In this document: one piece after another, positions 15,851 to 23,448 of the stretch
Position numbering within the stretch: the stretch's first letter is position 1
Layout: the number at the start of each line of letters is the position of its first letter
Assembly: GCA_046154185.1 (NCBI GenBank)
Contig: JBJXGE010000011.1
Coordinates: 1 to 23,448, forward strand
Direction of reading: 5' to 3'
Length of the DNA stretch: 23,448 bases
Source: JBJXGE01 sp046154185
Lineage (GTDB): Bacteria > Planctomycetota > UBA8108 > UBA1146 > JAJFFE01
Notes under the pieces: generated by a model
The model's input: only the letters and a program-made list of their open reading frames with translations
What the model was told of the DNA's origin: nothing
The model's database searches: none
Made by a program: the position numbers and the translations under genes

Positions 15851-17665
15851 TTACTTAGACACCATCGAGCGTTCGAATCGTCGCCGAAACAACAACAGGC
15901 TGCCAGGCACGACCCCAAGTTCTTGTAGCGATACCCGGAGCAGCTGCGCGAGATCTCGCACGCCCTCTTCGAGATCCAGCAAGTTCGGTGCTGGGCTGAC
16001 TTCGACGGTCCAGCCTTGTTTCGGGAGATTCATCGCGCGCCGAATCGCGTCGAATTCGATGGTGGGTGCGACTTGGAATAGACGACGTTCGACCTCTTCG
16101 TCGGCCGTGTGCACTTCGGCCCAAAAACGCACGTCGGAGCAAGTGAGGAGTTCGAGCACTTGCAAGCGACCACTCGCGATCTCCATATGAACCGGCGCGG
16201 CGATCACGTGCAACACGAGGCGGAACTGCGCGCGCGGATGGCGGCGACGCCATTCCGCGTAGGCGCGCACTATTTGCACAAAGGAATAGCGCTCGGGAAA
16301 AGTTCGGAGCCGCCACGCCGCGTCGACTTCGCGGGCGTCGTCGCTTCCGCCCGCCGCGAGAAGCTGCATGTGTGCGACTTGATAACGCTTCGCAGCGTAG
16401 GTCAGGACTTCGAGCGCGGCGCGATAAATGTGTTCGAGCCCGCGTTCGTCGTCGTCGGAGCGCGCCCGCACCGCGAACACATGCCGCCGCGGATACCAGC
16501 CGACGTAGCGACCGAGTCGTCTGGTTGGCGAGAGGTGTTCGCGGATGCCGAGGCGCCGCAAAAGTTCGCGAATGGATGAACTGTAGAAGAAACCCCCGAC
16601 GGTGCCGCCGGCGCTGATGATCAGACACTCTTTTCGCGCGATCGAAGTCGGCAGCTGACTGCGCGCGACTTCGAGTTCGGGAACGCTGTCCCACTTGCGC
16701 GCGCCGCTTCCGAGCGGCCGGCCCCAACCCCAACTCGTCGAGCGCCGGCTCGATCGCTCGATACCATCGGCGAGCGTATTCAATTGCTCCGCGACGACGG
16801 CGTGTTTCCCCTTGGGATAGGGAATCACGACGATTTGAAAACGCGCCAACAGGAACTCAGCATCCGCTTCGCCTTCCGGCATGATCGCATAGTGGGGACG
16901 CGAACTTGGCCCGTACATCTCGAGCACTTCGCCGAAGAGTTCCTGCAAGTAGTTCTCGCGAATTCCGGAGCCGAGGAAGAGCAGCGATCGGCTGCGAAAC
17001 ACCTCCGCGAACGCGCGCCGGAAGTGCATGTCGCGATAAGTGACGCGCCGGTATTCATCGTGTCCGACCACGAGCTGATCCGCGAGGCGCGGTGGCGCGA
17101 CGAAGTCACGGACGCGATGCGGACCGTCGAGGAATCCCTGCAGCGCCCACAGGATGGAACTCGCCGGCTCGTTGAGCGCGTGCAGCACGCGCTGACAATC
17201 GCCGGGGCTCCGGCCGAGGACGTTAAACCGCCGCACATTAAAGCGCCCTCGAAACGCCGCGACGTAGCAGTTGTCGTAGTTCGTCGTCAACACGAGCGGC
17301 CACCACAAGCGCGCGAGCGCGCGCGTTTGCGCGGGAATTGAATTCGCTTCGCCAGCGCCCTCCGTCGCGAGCGCATGTCGCACGGCCGCGATAAAGGTGT
17401 CGCGATTCTGCGACTTCAAGAGTCGCACTGCGCGATTCGCACGCCGAATGATGTCCGCGGGCGGCGGTGCGCGTCGCTGCGATCGCGCGCGCTTGGTCGG
17501 CTCCGCGCGTTTCTCGAGCCGGTAGACGAAATTATTCCAGTCCGTGCACGCCGGGATGCTCATACCGGCACCGATGAAGGGCACGAGCTTCCCGGACTCA
17601 TACGCGGCCGCGAGCCGCGGCATCACGGCGTCGTAAGCGCGTTGGTATTTGTCGGGTCGGGGCAT
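15851..17665 (-). CDS. SIR2-like domain fusion protein
   Basis: A 604-residue cytoplasmic protein. Residues about 20-290 are SIR2-like: the NAD-binding loop FIGAGMSIP (30-38), TTNYDN (127-132), and LFLGSGIRENYLQELFGEVL (229-248), which is typical of SIR2 domains in bacterial conflict proteins. Such domains usually deplete NAD+ upon phage infection. The C-terminal half (about 340-600) is a separate domain I cannot name: it opens with CLIISAGGTVGGFF (347-360) and contains LQVLELLTCSDVRFWAEVHT (501-520), and probably senses a signal. The usual catalytic histidine of the LHG motif reads Gln here (WALQGFLDGP, Q176). It is followed by the kelch-like gene and is divergent from the small membrane and RHS toxin genes. 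A defence role is inferred from domain type. Confidence 0.82.
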   Translation of the reverse strand: MPRPDKYQRAYDAVMPRLAAAYESGKLVPFIGAGMSIPACTDWNNFVYRLEKRAEPTKRARSQRRAPPPADIIRRANRAVRLLKSQNRDTFIAAVRHALATEGAGEANSIPAQTRALARLWWPLVLTTNYDNCYVAAFRGRFNVRRFNVLGRSPGDCQRVLHALNEPASSILWALQGFLDGPHRVRDFVAPPRLADQLVVGHDEYRRVTYRDMHFRRAFAEVFRSRSLLFLGSGIRENYLQELFGEVLEMYGPSSRPHYAIMPEGEADAEFLLARFQIVVIPYPKGKHAVVAEQLNTLADGIERSSRRSTSWGWGRPLGSGARKWDSVPELEVARSQLPTSIARKECLIISAGGTVGGFFYSSSIRELLRRLGIREHLSPTRRLGRYVGWYPRRHVFAVRARSDDDERGLEHIYRAALEVLTYAAKRYQVAHMQLLAAGGSDDAREVDAAWRLRTFPERYSFVQIVRAYAEWRRRHPRAQFRLVLHVIAAPVHMEIASGRLQVLELLTCSDVRFWAEVHTADEEVERRLFQVAPTIEFDAIRRAMNLPKQGWTVEVSPAPNLLDLEEGVRDLAQLLRVSLQELGVVPGSLLLFRRRFERSMVSK

Positions 17666-17890
17666 GCTAAGACCTCACAGACGCAAAGTGCACGAGCGAT
17701 CCGTCCGGAGCTTGTGCGCCGGTGCGGAGAGAATATCGCAGATTGCCACGTGTCTGTCGCCGATGCACGCAGGGCGCACGCCGCTTGCAGTGTCGGCGGG
17801 CACGACGCAGACTTTCGGAGTGAGTGCGCAGCACTTCACAACAGTACTGAGTGGTTCAAACCTCCGTTCGTCATCGTGAAGGGTGGCAAG

Positions 17891-18121
17891 GTGACCAGAA
17901 ACGATTGGGTTTTTCTCTTTCTTCGCTGCTACGGCATCTACTTGCTCGTCGGCGCAGTCTTCGTCTTTCCAGAATTTTTTCGTGGTGAGGCGCCACACTT
18001 GTCAGGAGTTTTGTACTTGGGCTTCCAGGTCTTTCTCGGTTGGTTGCTCGGCGTCCGCACGGGATCGGTTTGCAGCTACTTGGATCGACAGGACGCGAGA
18101 TTGGCGAAACCACAGTCATAG
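17891..18121 (+). CDS. Small two-helix membrane protein
   Basis: The frame codes for 76 residues from a GTG at 17891 with AAGGG 7 bases upstream. Two hydrophobic segments are clear: about residues 6-26 (WVFLFLRCYGIYLLVGAVFVF) without the last residue being certain, and about 40-58 (SGVLYLGFQVFLGWLLGV). The rest is charged or polar. I recognise no family. A longer frame on this strand starts at 17375, but that part is antisense to the SIR2-like gene and is not coding. The gene lies 230 bases before the PAAR-RHS gene on the same strand. It could be an adaptor or immunity-type protein for that toxin, though position upstream of the toxin makes immunity less likely; it could also be unrelated. 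Confidence 0.55.
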   Translation: MTRNDWVFLFLRCYGIYLLVGAVFVFPEFFRGEAPHLSGVLYLGFQVFLGWLLGVRTGSVCSYLDRQDARLAKPQS

Positions 18122-18351
18122 AGCGCGGCGGCGAGTCGGCCAAGTCGATTGCCCAATCTGTTCGTTGCCTAAGACCCGTCCAGTTTTCGGTTTGCCTCGA
18201 CGGCGCCGCGCTCGCGAACTAGCAATCGGCTCCGGTTTTCATCCAATCTCCGAATTCCTGTCGGCTCCGCTCGTCGAGTCGCGGATTGTTCTTGGCGCCC
18301 TGAATCCGAGCTGGATTCCGCGCCTCAACTCGCGAGCAAGGAACTGATCCA

Positions 18352-21300
18352 ATGGGGAAGAGCGCTGCACGCAAAGGCGATCGAATCGTCAGCTCCACGC
18401 CCGGAGATATTCATATTCTGATGGTGCCATCGCCCGGCGGGCCGGTGCCGACACCGTTTCCGCACGCGTGTTCGGCGGTCATCAAAGACAAGTGCATCGA
18501 CTCGGTAAAAGTCTACGGTGCGCCCGCCGCCGTGAAAGGGTCGATAGCCCATCATTCGCCCCCGCACGTCCCGAACGGGCCAGGGCCATTTCAAAAACCG
18601 CCCGCCAACAAAGGTGAGATCGTCACCGGATCGTCGAATGTCTTCTTTGGCGGCAAGGAAGCGGCGATGTCGGGCGACACTGGCAAGATGTGCGCGGATC
18701 CGTCCGACACCCCGGTCGGCAAAGTCATGGGCTCCGGCGCCACCGTCGAGATCGGCGGCGGCAGCGCGAACGGTGACGCCGAACGCGCAGCCGCCGCCGC
18801 CGAGGCGATGCGCGCGGCTTCAGCCGCTTGTCACATGTGGATCAACGCCAACATGCCGCCGGGGGCGGAGCGTGAACAAGCACATCGTCAACTGTGCACG
18901 ACAACCGGTCACCCCATCGATGTTGCGACCGGGAAACTCATCACGCGCTCGATCGATCTCACTTTGCCGGGGCGCATTCGCTTTCAGTTTGTGCGCAACT
19001 ACTCTTCGGCGCGTCTTGAGCCGGGACCATTCGGCTTCGGCTGGCGCCATTCGTATCAAATCGAGCTGATCGTCACCGACGAGTTCGTCGCGCACCGCGA
19101 TGCGAACGGTCGCTTGCTGCCATTCGAGACCATCGCTGTAGGCGGCCAAACACTGAATCCAGTCGGTGAACTCACGCTTCGACGCACCGCCGACAGTTAT
19201 TGGGTGGAGAACGCCGCAGGCCAACGGCAGCGTTTCGCGTTTGCGGGCGGCGAAAGACATCCGCTTGCCGAGATCGTCGACGATCGCGGCAACAGCATTC
19301 AGTTCACGCATGAACGCGGTTACTTGACGCGCATCCGCGACACCGCGGGTCGCACGGTTCGTCTTGAGTACGACGAGCGCGGCCGCGCGACGCGCCTCTG
19401 GATCGAGAAGCCCGATGCGCATGGCGCAATCGAAGTGCGACGCTACGAGTATGACGCCGCGGGCGACTTGATCGCCGTGCGCGATGCGGCGGATCAGGCT
19501 TTGCGCTACGAGTACGCGCAACACCTACTCGTGCGCGAGACCGACCGCATCGGCTACTCGTTTTACTTTCGCTACGATCACGCCGGCTGGTGCCATGAGA
19601 CGTGGGGCGACGGCGGCGTGCTTGCTCGTCGCGTCGACTACGATCGCGTCCGGCGTACGACGCGCGTCACGCACTCCGAGGGTCACCGCCGCACGTATCA
19701 TTGGAACGAACAAGGCCTGGTCGAAGCCGAGATCGACGCGCTCGGGGCGCGTTGGACGACTCAATACGACGAGCAACAACGACTCGTCGCCGCGACCGAT
19801 CCACTCGGCAACGTCATGTCATTTGAGTACGACGCTACGGGTCGGCTCATAGCTCGCACCGATCCGAACGGAAACGTATTCGCGAAAGCCTACGACTCGC
19901 TTGGACGTGGCGCTGCGATCGAGGACGCGACGGGTGGCGCGTGGGCGTCCGAGTATGGTCCGACTGGCGATCTCGTCGCGCGTCGCGATCCCGACGATAA
20001 CGCCGTAGGTTTCGAATGGTCTGAGAAGGGCGACTTAGTCGCCGTCACGAACGCTGTCGGACTTCGAACGCGCCATGAGTATGACGCCGCCGGCAACCGC
20101 ATCCGTTCGGTGAGTTCGAACGGTGCAGCGACGGAGCGGCGCTTTGATTTTCTCGGCCGACTCGTGGGCGAATCCGACGAACTCGGCGACCGCGCAGCTT
20201 ATGAGTTCGATTCACTCGGACGTGTGTGCCGGGCGTGCCTGAGAGATCGCGGAGAATTTCAGTACGAGCACGACGCAGAAGGCAATGTCACGAGCGTCAC
20301 CGATTTCGCGGGTCGCAAGACGACGCTCGAGTATGGTCGCTTCAACAAATTGTTGCGGCGGCTCGGGCCGGTAGCGGTTGCAGGTGAAGCACGCGCCGAG
20401 ACCCGTTTTGAATACGACTCGGAGAATCGGCTGATCGCGATCATCTATCCGGGTGGCGGGCGCGCCGAATACGAATTCGATGCCAACGGTCGTGTGCGCG
20501 CGAAGCAAACGGCGGATCGCCTGAAATTCGTTTATACGCGAGACGCGGCGGGGCGGGTGACCGAGATTCACGACGACGATGGTTGGTTTGCTTCGTTTGA
20601 GCGGGACGGAAATGGTCAGGTCGTGCGGCGTGAGCTCGAGGACGGTGAAGAGACCCGCTACACCTACGACGCACGCGGACGGCTCATCAGCGCATCAAAC
20701 GCCGACGGCACGTGCGCGATGGAGTACGACTCTTACGGCCGAGTGCTTACTGAGAGCGGACCTTACGGCGCACTTTGTCACGAATACGACGCCGCCGGAA
20801 ACGTTGTGAAGTCGTCGTTCGGCGACGAACTCGAATGCGCGCTGCGACGCGACCAGGGTGCCACCGAAATCGCGGGCGTCGCGGGGTCGGCCCGCGCGCA
20901 CCACGACATCCACGGTCGACTCACAGAATTGGCCCACTCGAATGGGGTGCACGAGACGTACTCCTACGGCATCTCGCAGCGCCCTGACTCGTGCGTACGC
21001 AGTGACACGGTGACGCGTTTTAGCTACGACGGCGTGCGCCGCCTCGCGAGCGTCGAAGTCGAGGGTGCGTTTGTCGAGCGATACGAGCGCGACGCCGAGG
21101 GCCGACTTACTTCAGTCGCTCGCGACGGCGCCGCGTCGCACGCGCGGTATCGCTACGACGCGGATGGAAATCGCAGCGCGGGCGACGTCGCGTCTCGATA
21201 CGGCGCCGGCAATCGATTGCATTCCTTCGGTGTTGAGAAATTCAAGTACGATCGCCGCGGACGAATGGTCGAACGTGCGACAGCGACGGGTGAAGCGTGC

Positions 21301-22314
21301 AAATATGGTTACACGGTCGACGGGCTTCTCAGCGAAGTCGAGGGTGCGGACGTTCGGGCGAACTATCGCTACGACGCGCTCGGTCGGCGCATCGCAAAGA
21401 TCGTCAACGGCAAGGAGACTCGTTTTGCTTGGGAAGGCAATCGCGTTTGCCACGAATGGCGGCCGGATGGCGAGGAGCGGAACTACACGTACCGCTTTGG
21501 ATCGATGACTCCACTCTTCATGCATCGCCGCGTGCTCGGCGGTGAGTGGGAGCCGTACTTCTTCCACAACGATCATCGCGGTTGTCCGGTGGCGCTAACC
21601 GATGGCGCGGGTGCCGAAGTTTGGCGCGCGCGCGTGGACGCGTTCGGCGCCGTCGAGCATGAAGTCGGCGCACTCGATCAACCGCTCGGGCTACCCGGTC
21701 AGTATCGTGATGCCGAGACCGGCCTCGCCTACAACTTCTTTCGCTACTACGATCCGCGGCTCACGTCGTACATCACGCCTGACCCCATAGGCCATGTCGG
21801 CGGGCAGCATCTCTACGCGTACGCTGCTGATCCCATCTCAAAGATCGACCCGCTCGGTCTCAGCACCGCCGACTATGACACGTCGCAGCGGACTCCGCAT
21901 GCGTTGGTGATTGTCATCGACGATTACGGTCACGAAGCAGACGACATGGGCAAGCAGACGAAATTCGTCGAGTTCGAGGCGAAGACCGGGTTCGCCTACG
22001 ACAACGATCACATCAACCTGAACGGCAGTGGCGACCCGAAGACCGGGTCCGAAGAAGCGCGCGCCGCGCTCGGTCCGAATGGTGAAGTCGTTGTGATCGA
22101 GGGCCGCCATCGAAGCGTCAGCGCCGCCGCAAACGATCCGATCGAGGAACGGCTCGGCGGCATCCCCGAGCGGCCGGGCCACCTGCGCTACCCGCTTGGC
22201 CGAGACGGAGCGTGGGAAACCGTCAACGCGCAAGACGTCGGCCCCTCACTCGGCGACATGGCGAACAACCCGGACACGCTCGCGCGTGCGCGCAGCGGAA
22301 AGCGTAAGCCGTGA
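18352..22314 (+). CDS. PAAR-like / RHS-repeat polymorphic toxin
   Basis: A 1320-residue polymorphic toxin. Residues about 1-135 form a PAAR-like N-terminal domain (GGPVPTPFPHACSAVIKDK, KVYGAPAAVKGS, SNVFFGGKEAAMSGD), the kind that caps the spike of type VI or contractile injection systems. Near residue 185 a DUF6531-type segment begins (HPIDVATGKLITRSIDLTLP). Then come many YD/RHS repeats (YEYDAAGDLIAVRDA, FEYDATGRLIARTDPNGNVF) forming a cocoon, and the RHS core with DPIGHVGGQHLYAYAADP and IDPLGL. The last 150 residues (1171-1320) are the variable toxin: no RHS repeat, and a VVVIEGRHRSVSAA motif (about 1246-1259) reminiscent of ParB-like folds. The ATG has AAGGA about 9 bases upstream. No immunity gene follows; a hairpin comes right after the stop. 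No delivery apparatus is in the window. Confidence 0.93.
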   Translation: MGKSAARKGDRIVSSTPGDIHILMVPSPGGPVPTPFPHACSAVIKDKCIDSVKVYGAPAAVKGSIAHHSPPHVPNGPGPFQKPPANKGEIVTGSSNVFFGGKEAAMSGDTGKMCADPSDTPVGKVMGSGATVEIGGGSANGDAERAAAAAEAMRAASAACHMWINANMPPGAEREQAHRQLCTTTGHPIDVATGKLITRSIDLTLPGRIRFQFVRNYSSARLEPGPFGFGWRHSYQIELIVTDEFVAHRDANGRLLPFETIAVGGQTLNPVGELTLRRTADSYWVENAAGQRQRFAFAGGERHPLAEIVDDRGNSIQFTHERGYLTRIRDTAGRTVRLEYDERGRATRLWIEKPDAHGAIEVRRYEYDAAGDLIAVRDAADQALRYEYAQHLLVRETDRIGYSFYFRYDHAGWCHETWGDGGVLARRVDYDRVRRTTRVTHSEGHRRTYHWNEQGLVEAEIDALGARWTTQYDEQQRLVAATDPLGNVMSFEYDATGRLIARTDPNGNVFAKAYDSLGRGAAIEDATGGAWASEYGPTGDLVARRDPDDNAVGFEWSEKGDLVAVTNAVGLRTRHEYDAAGNRIRSVSSNGAATERRFDFLGRLVGESDELGDRAAYEFDSLGRVCRACLRDRGEFQYEHDAEGNVTSVTDFAGRKTTLEYGRFNKLLRRLGPVAVAGEARAETRFEYDSENRLIAIIYPGGGRAEYEFDANGRVRAKQTADRLKFVYTRDAAGRVTEIHDDDGWFASFERDGNGQVVRRELEDGEETRYTYDARGRLISASNADGTCAMEYDSYGRVLTESGPYGALCHEYDAAGNVVKSSFGDELECALRRDQGATEIAGVAGSARAHHDIHGRLTELAHSNGVHETYSYGISQRPDSCVRSDTVTRFSYDGVRRLASVEVEGAFVERYERDAEGRLTSVARDGAASHARYRYDADGNRSAGDVASRYGAGNRLHSFGVEKFKYDRRGRMVERATATGEACKYGYTVDGLLSEVEGADVRANYRYDALGRRIAKIVNGKETRFAWEGNRVCHEWRPDGEERNYTYRFGSMTPLFMHRRVLGGEWEPYFFHNDHRGCPVALTDGAGAEVWRARVDAFGAVEHEVGALDQPLGLPGQYRDAETGLAYNFFRYYDPRLTSYITPDPIGHVGGQHLYAYAADPISKIDPLGLSTADYDTSQRTPHALVIVIDDYGHEADDMGKQTKFVEFEAKTGFAYDNDHINLNGSGDPKTGSEEARAALGPNGEVVVIEGRHRSVSAAANDPIEERLGGIPERPGHLRYPLGRDGAWETVNAQDVGPSLGDMANNPDTLARARSGKRKP

Positions 22315-22339
22315 GCACTCGCCGTGCTATGGCGAGTGC
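22315..22339 (+). terminator. Hairpin directly after the RHS stop codon
   Basis: A perfect 9-bp stem (22315-22323 / 22331-22339) with a 7-base loop starts at the base after the TGA of the RHS toxin gene. There is no T-run, so it may act as a weak or Rho-assisted terminator, or protect the 3' end of the mRNA. Confidence 0.55.
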
Positions 22340-22407
22340 CGTGTCAGGAAACCCTGGTCCGCTAGGTTCGAGGCTGCCCGGACAGAAGAGTTACCTGACA
22401 CGGCACT
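22335..22407. repeat. 14-bp inverted repeat with GTGTCAGG arms
   Basis: Perfect 14-bp arms (22335-22348 and 22394-22407) carry GTGCCGTGTCAGG and its complement around a 45-base centre. The left arm shares bases with the hairpin after the RHS stop, so the two structures exclude each other. The right arm overlaps the stop codon of the radical SAM fragment. GTGTCAGG-type palindromes resemble REP elements moved by RAYT-type (REP-associated tyrosine) transposases; that link is from memory and no such gene is present. Confidence 0.6.
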
Positions 22408-22855
22408 AGACCCCAGCCGATACGACGACGCCGGTGCCGACCTTTGCGCCCGTCGCGACCGGCCCCATCTGTTTTGCGAGCCGCTTCCGAAACCGAACGT
22501 GTCGGCGTCGCGTCCATTCGACGAGAGGTCGCCAAGCCTTCGCCGTGAGACTGTGTTGAATCAAGAATCGACAGTAGCGATTCGAGCGCTTGTACAAGTA
22601 CGACATCGCGAGGTATGGGAGGATGGCCCGCACGTCCTGCGGTCGCCGCCGCCAAATGCTCCGGTGTGAGAAGAGTCGCTCGTAGCACCAGGCGTAACCC
22701 TCCGCGAGCCGTTCCGGACTCATGTGCTTGGGGAAAAATACCACGTGCGCGGTGTCGTAGCGGCTCCAATCCTTATGAAGCAATCGTTCTTCTCGTTCCA
22801 TTTGGTGAAATAGCGGCGTACCCGGATACGGGGCGAGTATATGAAAAGTCGCGCA
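22406..22855 (-). pseudogene. 3' fragment of a B12-binding-type radical SAM gene
   Basis: On the minus strand the open frame after a TAG at 22856-22858 codes for 149 residues. It begins with FHILAPYPGTPLFHQ and continues MEREERLLHKDWSRYDTAHV, PKHMSPERLAEGYAWCYERL and LPYLAMSYLYKRSNR. These are the typical end of B12-binding-domain radical SAM proteins (the PYPGTPLF strand, then the C-terminal helical region). The cobalamin-binding domain and the CxxxCxxC cluster, which should come first, are missing, and sequence upstream does not continue the family. It is therefore a 5'-truncated gene. An ATG at 22801 could start a 131-residue product but that would lack any catalytic part. It faces away from the dockerin fragment on its truncated side. 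Confidence 0.78.
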
Positions 22856-22875
22856 CTAAAGACTGTTTGCTTGTT

Positions 22876-23106
22876 TCGGATGCCGTGATTTGGGTCGACT
22901 TCCTCTTTTCGATTTCGGGATCTATTCCACAGTGCCTAGACGCGGCCGATGTCACCGGCGACAGCCACATCAACATCGCCGATGCGATTTACTTGCTGAC
23001 TTGGTTGTTCGTGCCCGTCGCGCCGCCGCCGCCTGGCGCGTTTCCTCAGTGCGCGCTCGACGACTGGCCGGATGTGCTGTCGTGCGAGTTTTATCCGTGC
23101 CCGTGA
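22876..23106 (+). pseudogene. Second orphan dockerin-like C-terminal fragment
   Basis: The last 76 codons of a frame ending at TGA 23104-23106 code for a paired dockerin-like tail: SDAVIWVDFLF, then CLDAADVTGDSHINIADAIY, LLTWLF, a proline stretch and a closing CALDDWPDVLSCEFYPCP. The frame stays open leftward to 22615 only because it runs antisense to the radical SAM fragment; that part is not homologous to anything secreted. No signal peptide or enzyme part is present, so this is the 3' end of a lost exported-protein gene. It is truncated within the first calcium loop. Similar tails are at 5168-5395 and on the intact SGNH protein. Confidence 0.75.
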
Positions 23107-23248
23107 TCAAGTGACCGCCGTCAGCATTCACCAAGAGTCCCTGGGACGAGAGTCGAGTTCAAAGGAGCATGCATGTTGTCGGCGGCCGTTTTTGGAGACA
23201 GGCGCGCCGACTTCATTACGAAGATGGATTTGCGACTTCCGATTCTGA
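23107..23248. other. Spacer before the right repeat
   Basis: A short region with no gene. It contains 16 bases (23174-23189) that are the exact reverse complement of bases 4-19 at the left end of the window. Confidence 0.45.
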
Positions 23249-23448
23249 GAGGGCCTGCAAGGCCCGTCGGGTTATAGCCCGGGGTTGACCGGCAGGGTCG
23301 GTCCGCCGGCCCGGCCGGTCTACCCCGGGTTCCGGCCTGCAAGGCCGGAGGAGAATCCTCGTCTCGCGCCGATAGTGCGCCGCATGCGCGATGTCGATGG
23401 CGAGGCGAACGGCCAACCGATCGGCGATGGCAAATCGAGTCGTCCGAA
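23249..23448. repeat. Hairpin-rich dispersed repeat, copy C
   Basis: This is the third copy of the left-end repeat, in the same orientation, about 23.2 kb away. The core (23249-23329) has the same 6-bp GCA-loop stem and the same long inverted repeat. The tail (23330-23448) matches copy A 138-256 at about 92 percent by hand count and runs off the window edge. It directly joins core to tail, lacking the 16 bases present in copy A. No gene is supported inside it. Confidence 0.85.

Noticed and set aside
17375..18121. 248-residue plus-strand frame
   Set aside because: The first two thirds are antisense to the SIR2-like gene and its upstream region; only the last 76 residues from the GTG at 17891 look like protein.
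19300..21500. Regular short repeats as a possible CRISPR or tandem array
   Set aside because: They are codons of YD/RHS protein repeats in one long reading frame, with no conserved DNA repeat or uniform spacers.
1772..22314. A complete type VI or extracellular contractile injection system
   Set aside because: Only cargo-like genes (PAAR-RHS, OmpA/PG-binding, C39-like) are present; no sheath, tube, baseplate, VgrG or ATPase gene could be found in any frame.
22196..22669. Plus-strand frame overlapping the RHS 3' end as a candidate immunity gene
   Set aside because: The peptide is arginine- and proline-rich without structure, overlaps the toxin in another frame and then runs antisense to the radical SAM fragment.
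22615..23106. 163-residue frame as a complete gene
   Set aside because: The N-terminal part is antisense to the radical SAM fragment and has no signal peptide; only the dockerin-like end is real.

Overview
The window looks like chromosomal DNA from a member of the Planctomycetota (or a close relative). The reasons are the GC-rich coding, the paired dockerin-like C-termini ending in a C-x-x-DP-T-x-D-A-x-x-C type motif (one intact, two fragments), a twin-arginine protein that I recall, without a search, as a family common in this phylum, a Uma2-family nuclease, and sparse, mostly unoperonised genes with GTG starts. No RNA gene, CRISPR array, transposase or integrase was seen.

Layout. 1-531 is non-coding and holds two copies of a hairpin-rich repeat; a third copy closes the window (23249-23448) in the same orientation. 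532-1086 (-) is a Uma2/PD-(D/E)XK protein and 1469-1747 (+) a small doubtful ORF. 1772-4996 (-) is a two-gene unit: an OmpA-like plus peptidoglycan-binding protein, then a C39-like cysteine peptidase or amidase, both without signal peptides. 5168-5395 is an orphan dockerin fragment. 5648-9666 (-) is a pair made of a large lipoprotein and a membrane-anchored HEAT-repeat protein. 10211-11185 (+) is a secreted SGNH esterase with a dockerin-like tail. 11206-12594 (-) is a small integral membrane protein followed by a metallo-beta-lactamase-fold hydrolase. 12925-14481 (+) is a Tat-exported planctomycete protein. 14527-17665 (-) is a SIR2-like fusion protein followed by a kelch-like protein. 17891-18121 (+) is a small two-helix membrane protein and 18352-22314 (+) a PAAR-like/RHS polymorphic toxin. 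The right end has two gene fragments joined back to back: the 3' end of a B12-type radical SAM gene (-) and the 3' end of a dockerin gene (+).

How the genes may work together. Two parts look like accessory inter-organism conflict machinery: the OmpA/peptidoglycan-binding plus C39-like pair on the left, and the PAAR-RHS toxin on the right, next to a SIR2-domain protein. Both are cargo-type genes normally delivered by a type VI secretion or extracellular contractile injection apparatus, but no apparatus gene (sheath, tube, baseplate, VgrG, ClpV) is in the window. The middle holds envelope and secreted proteins with no obvious link. Remnant genes and repeat copies at the edges suggest a region shaped by deletion and recombination.
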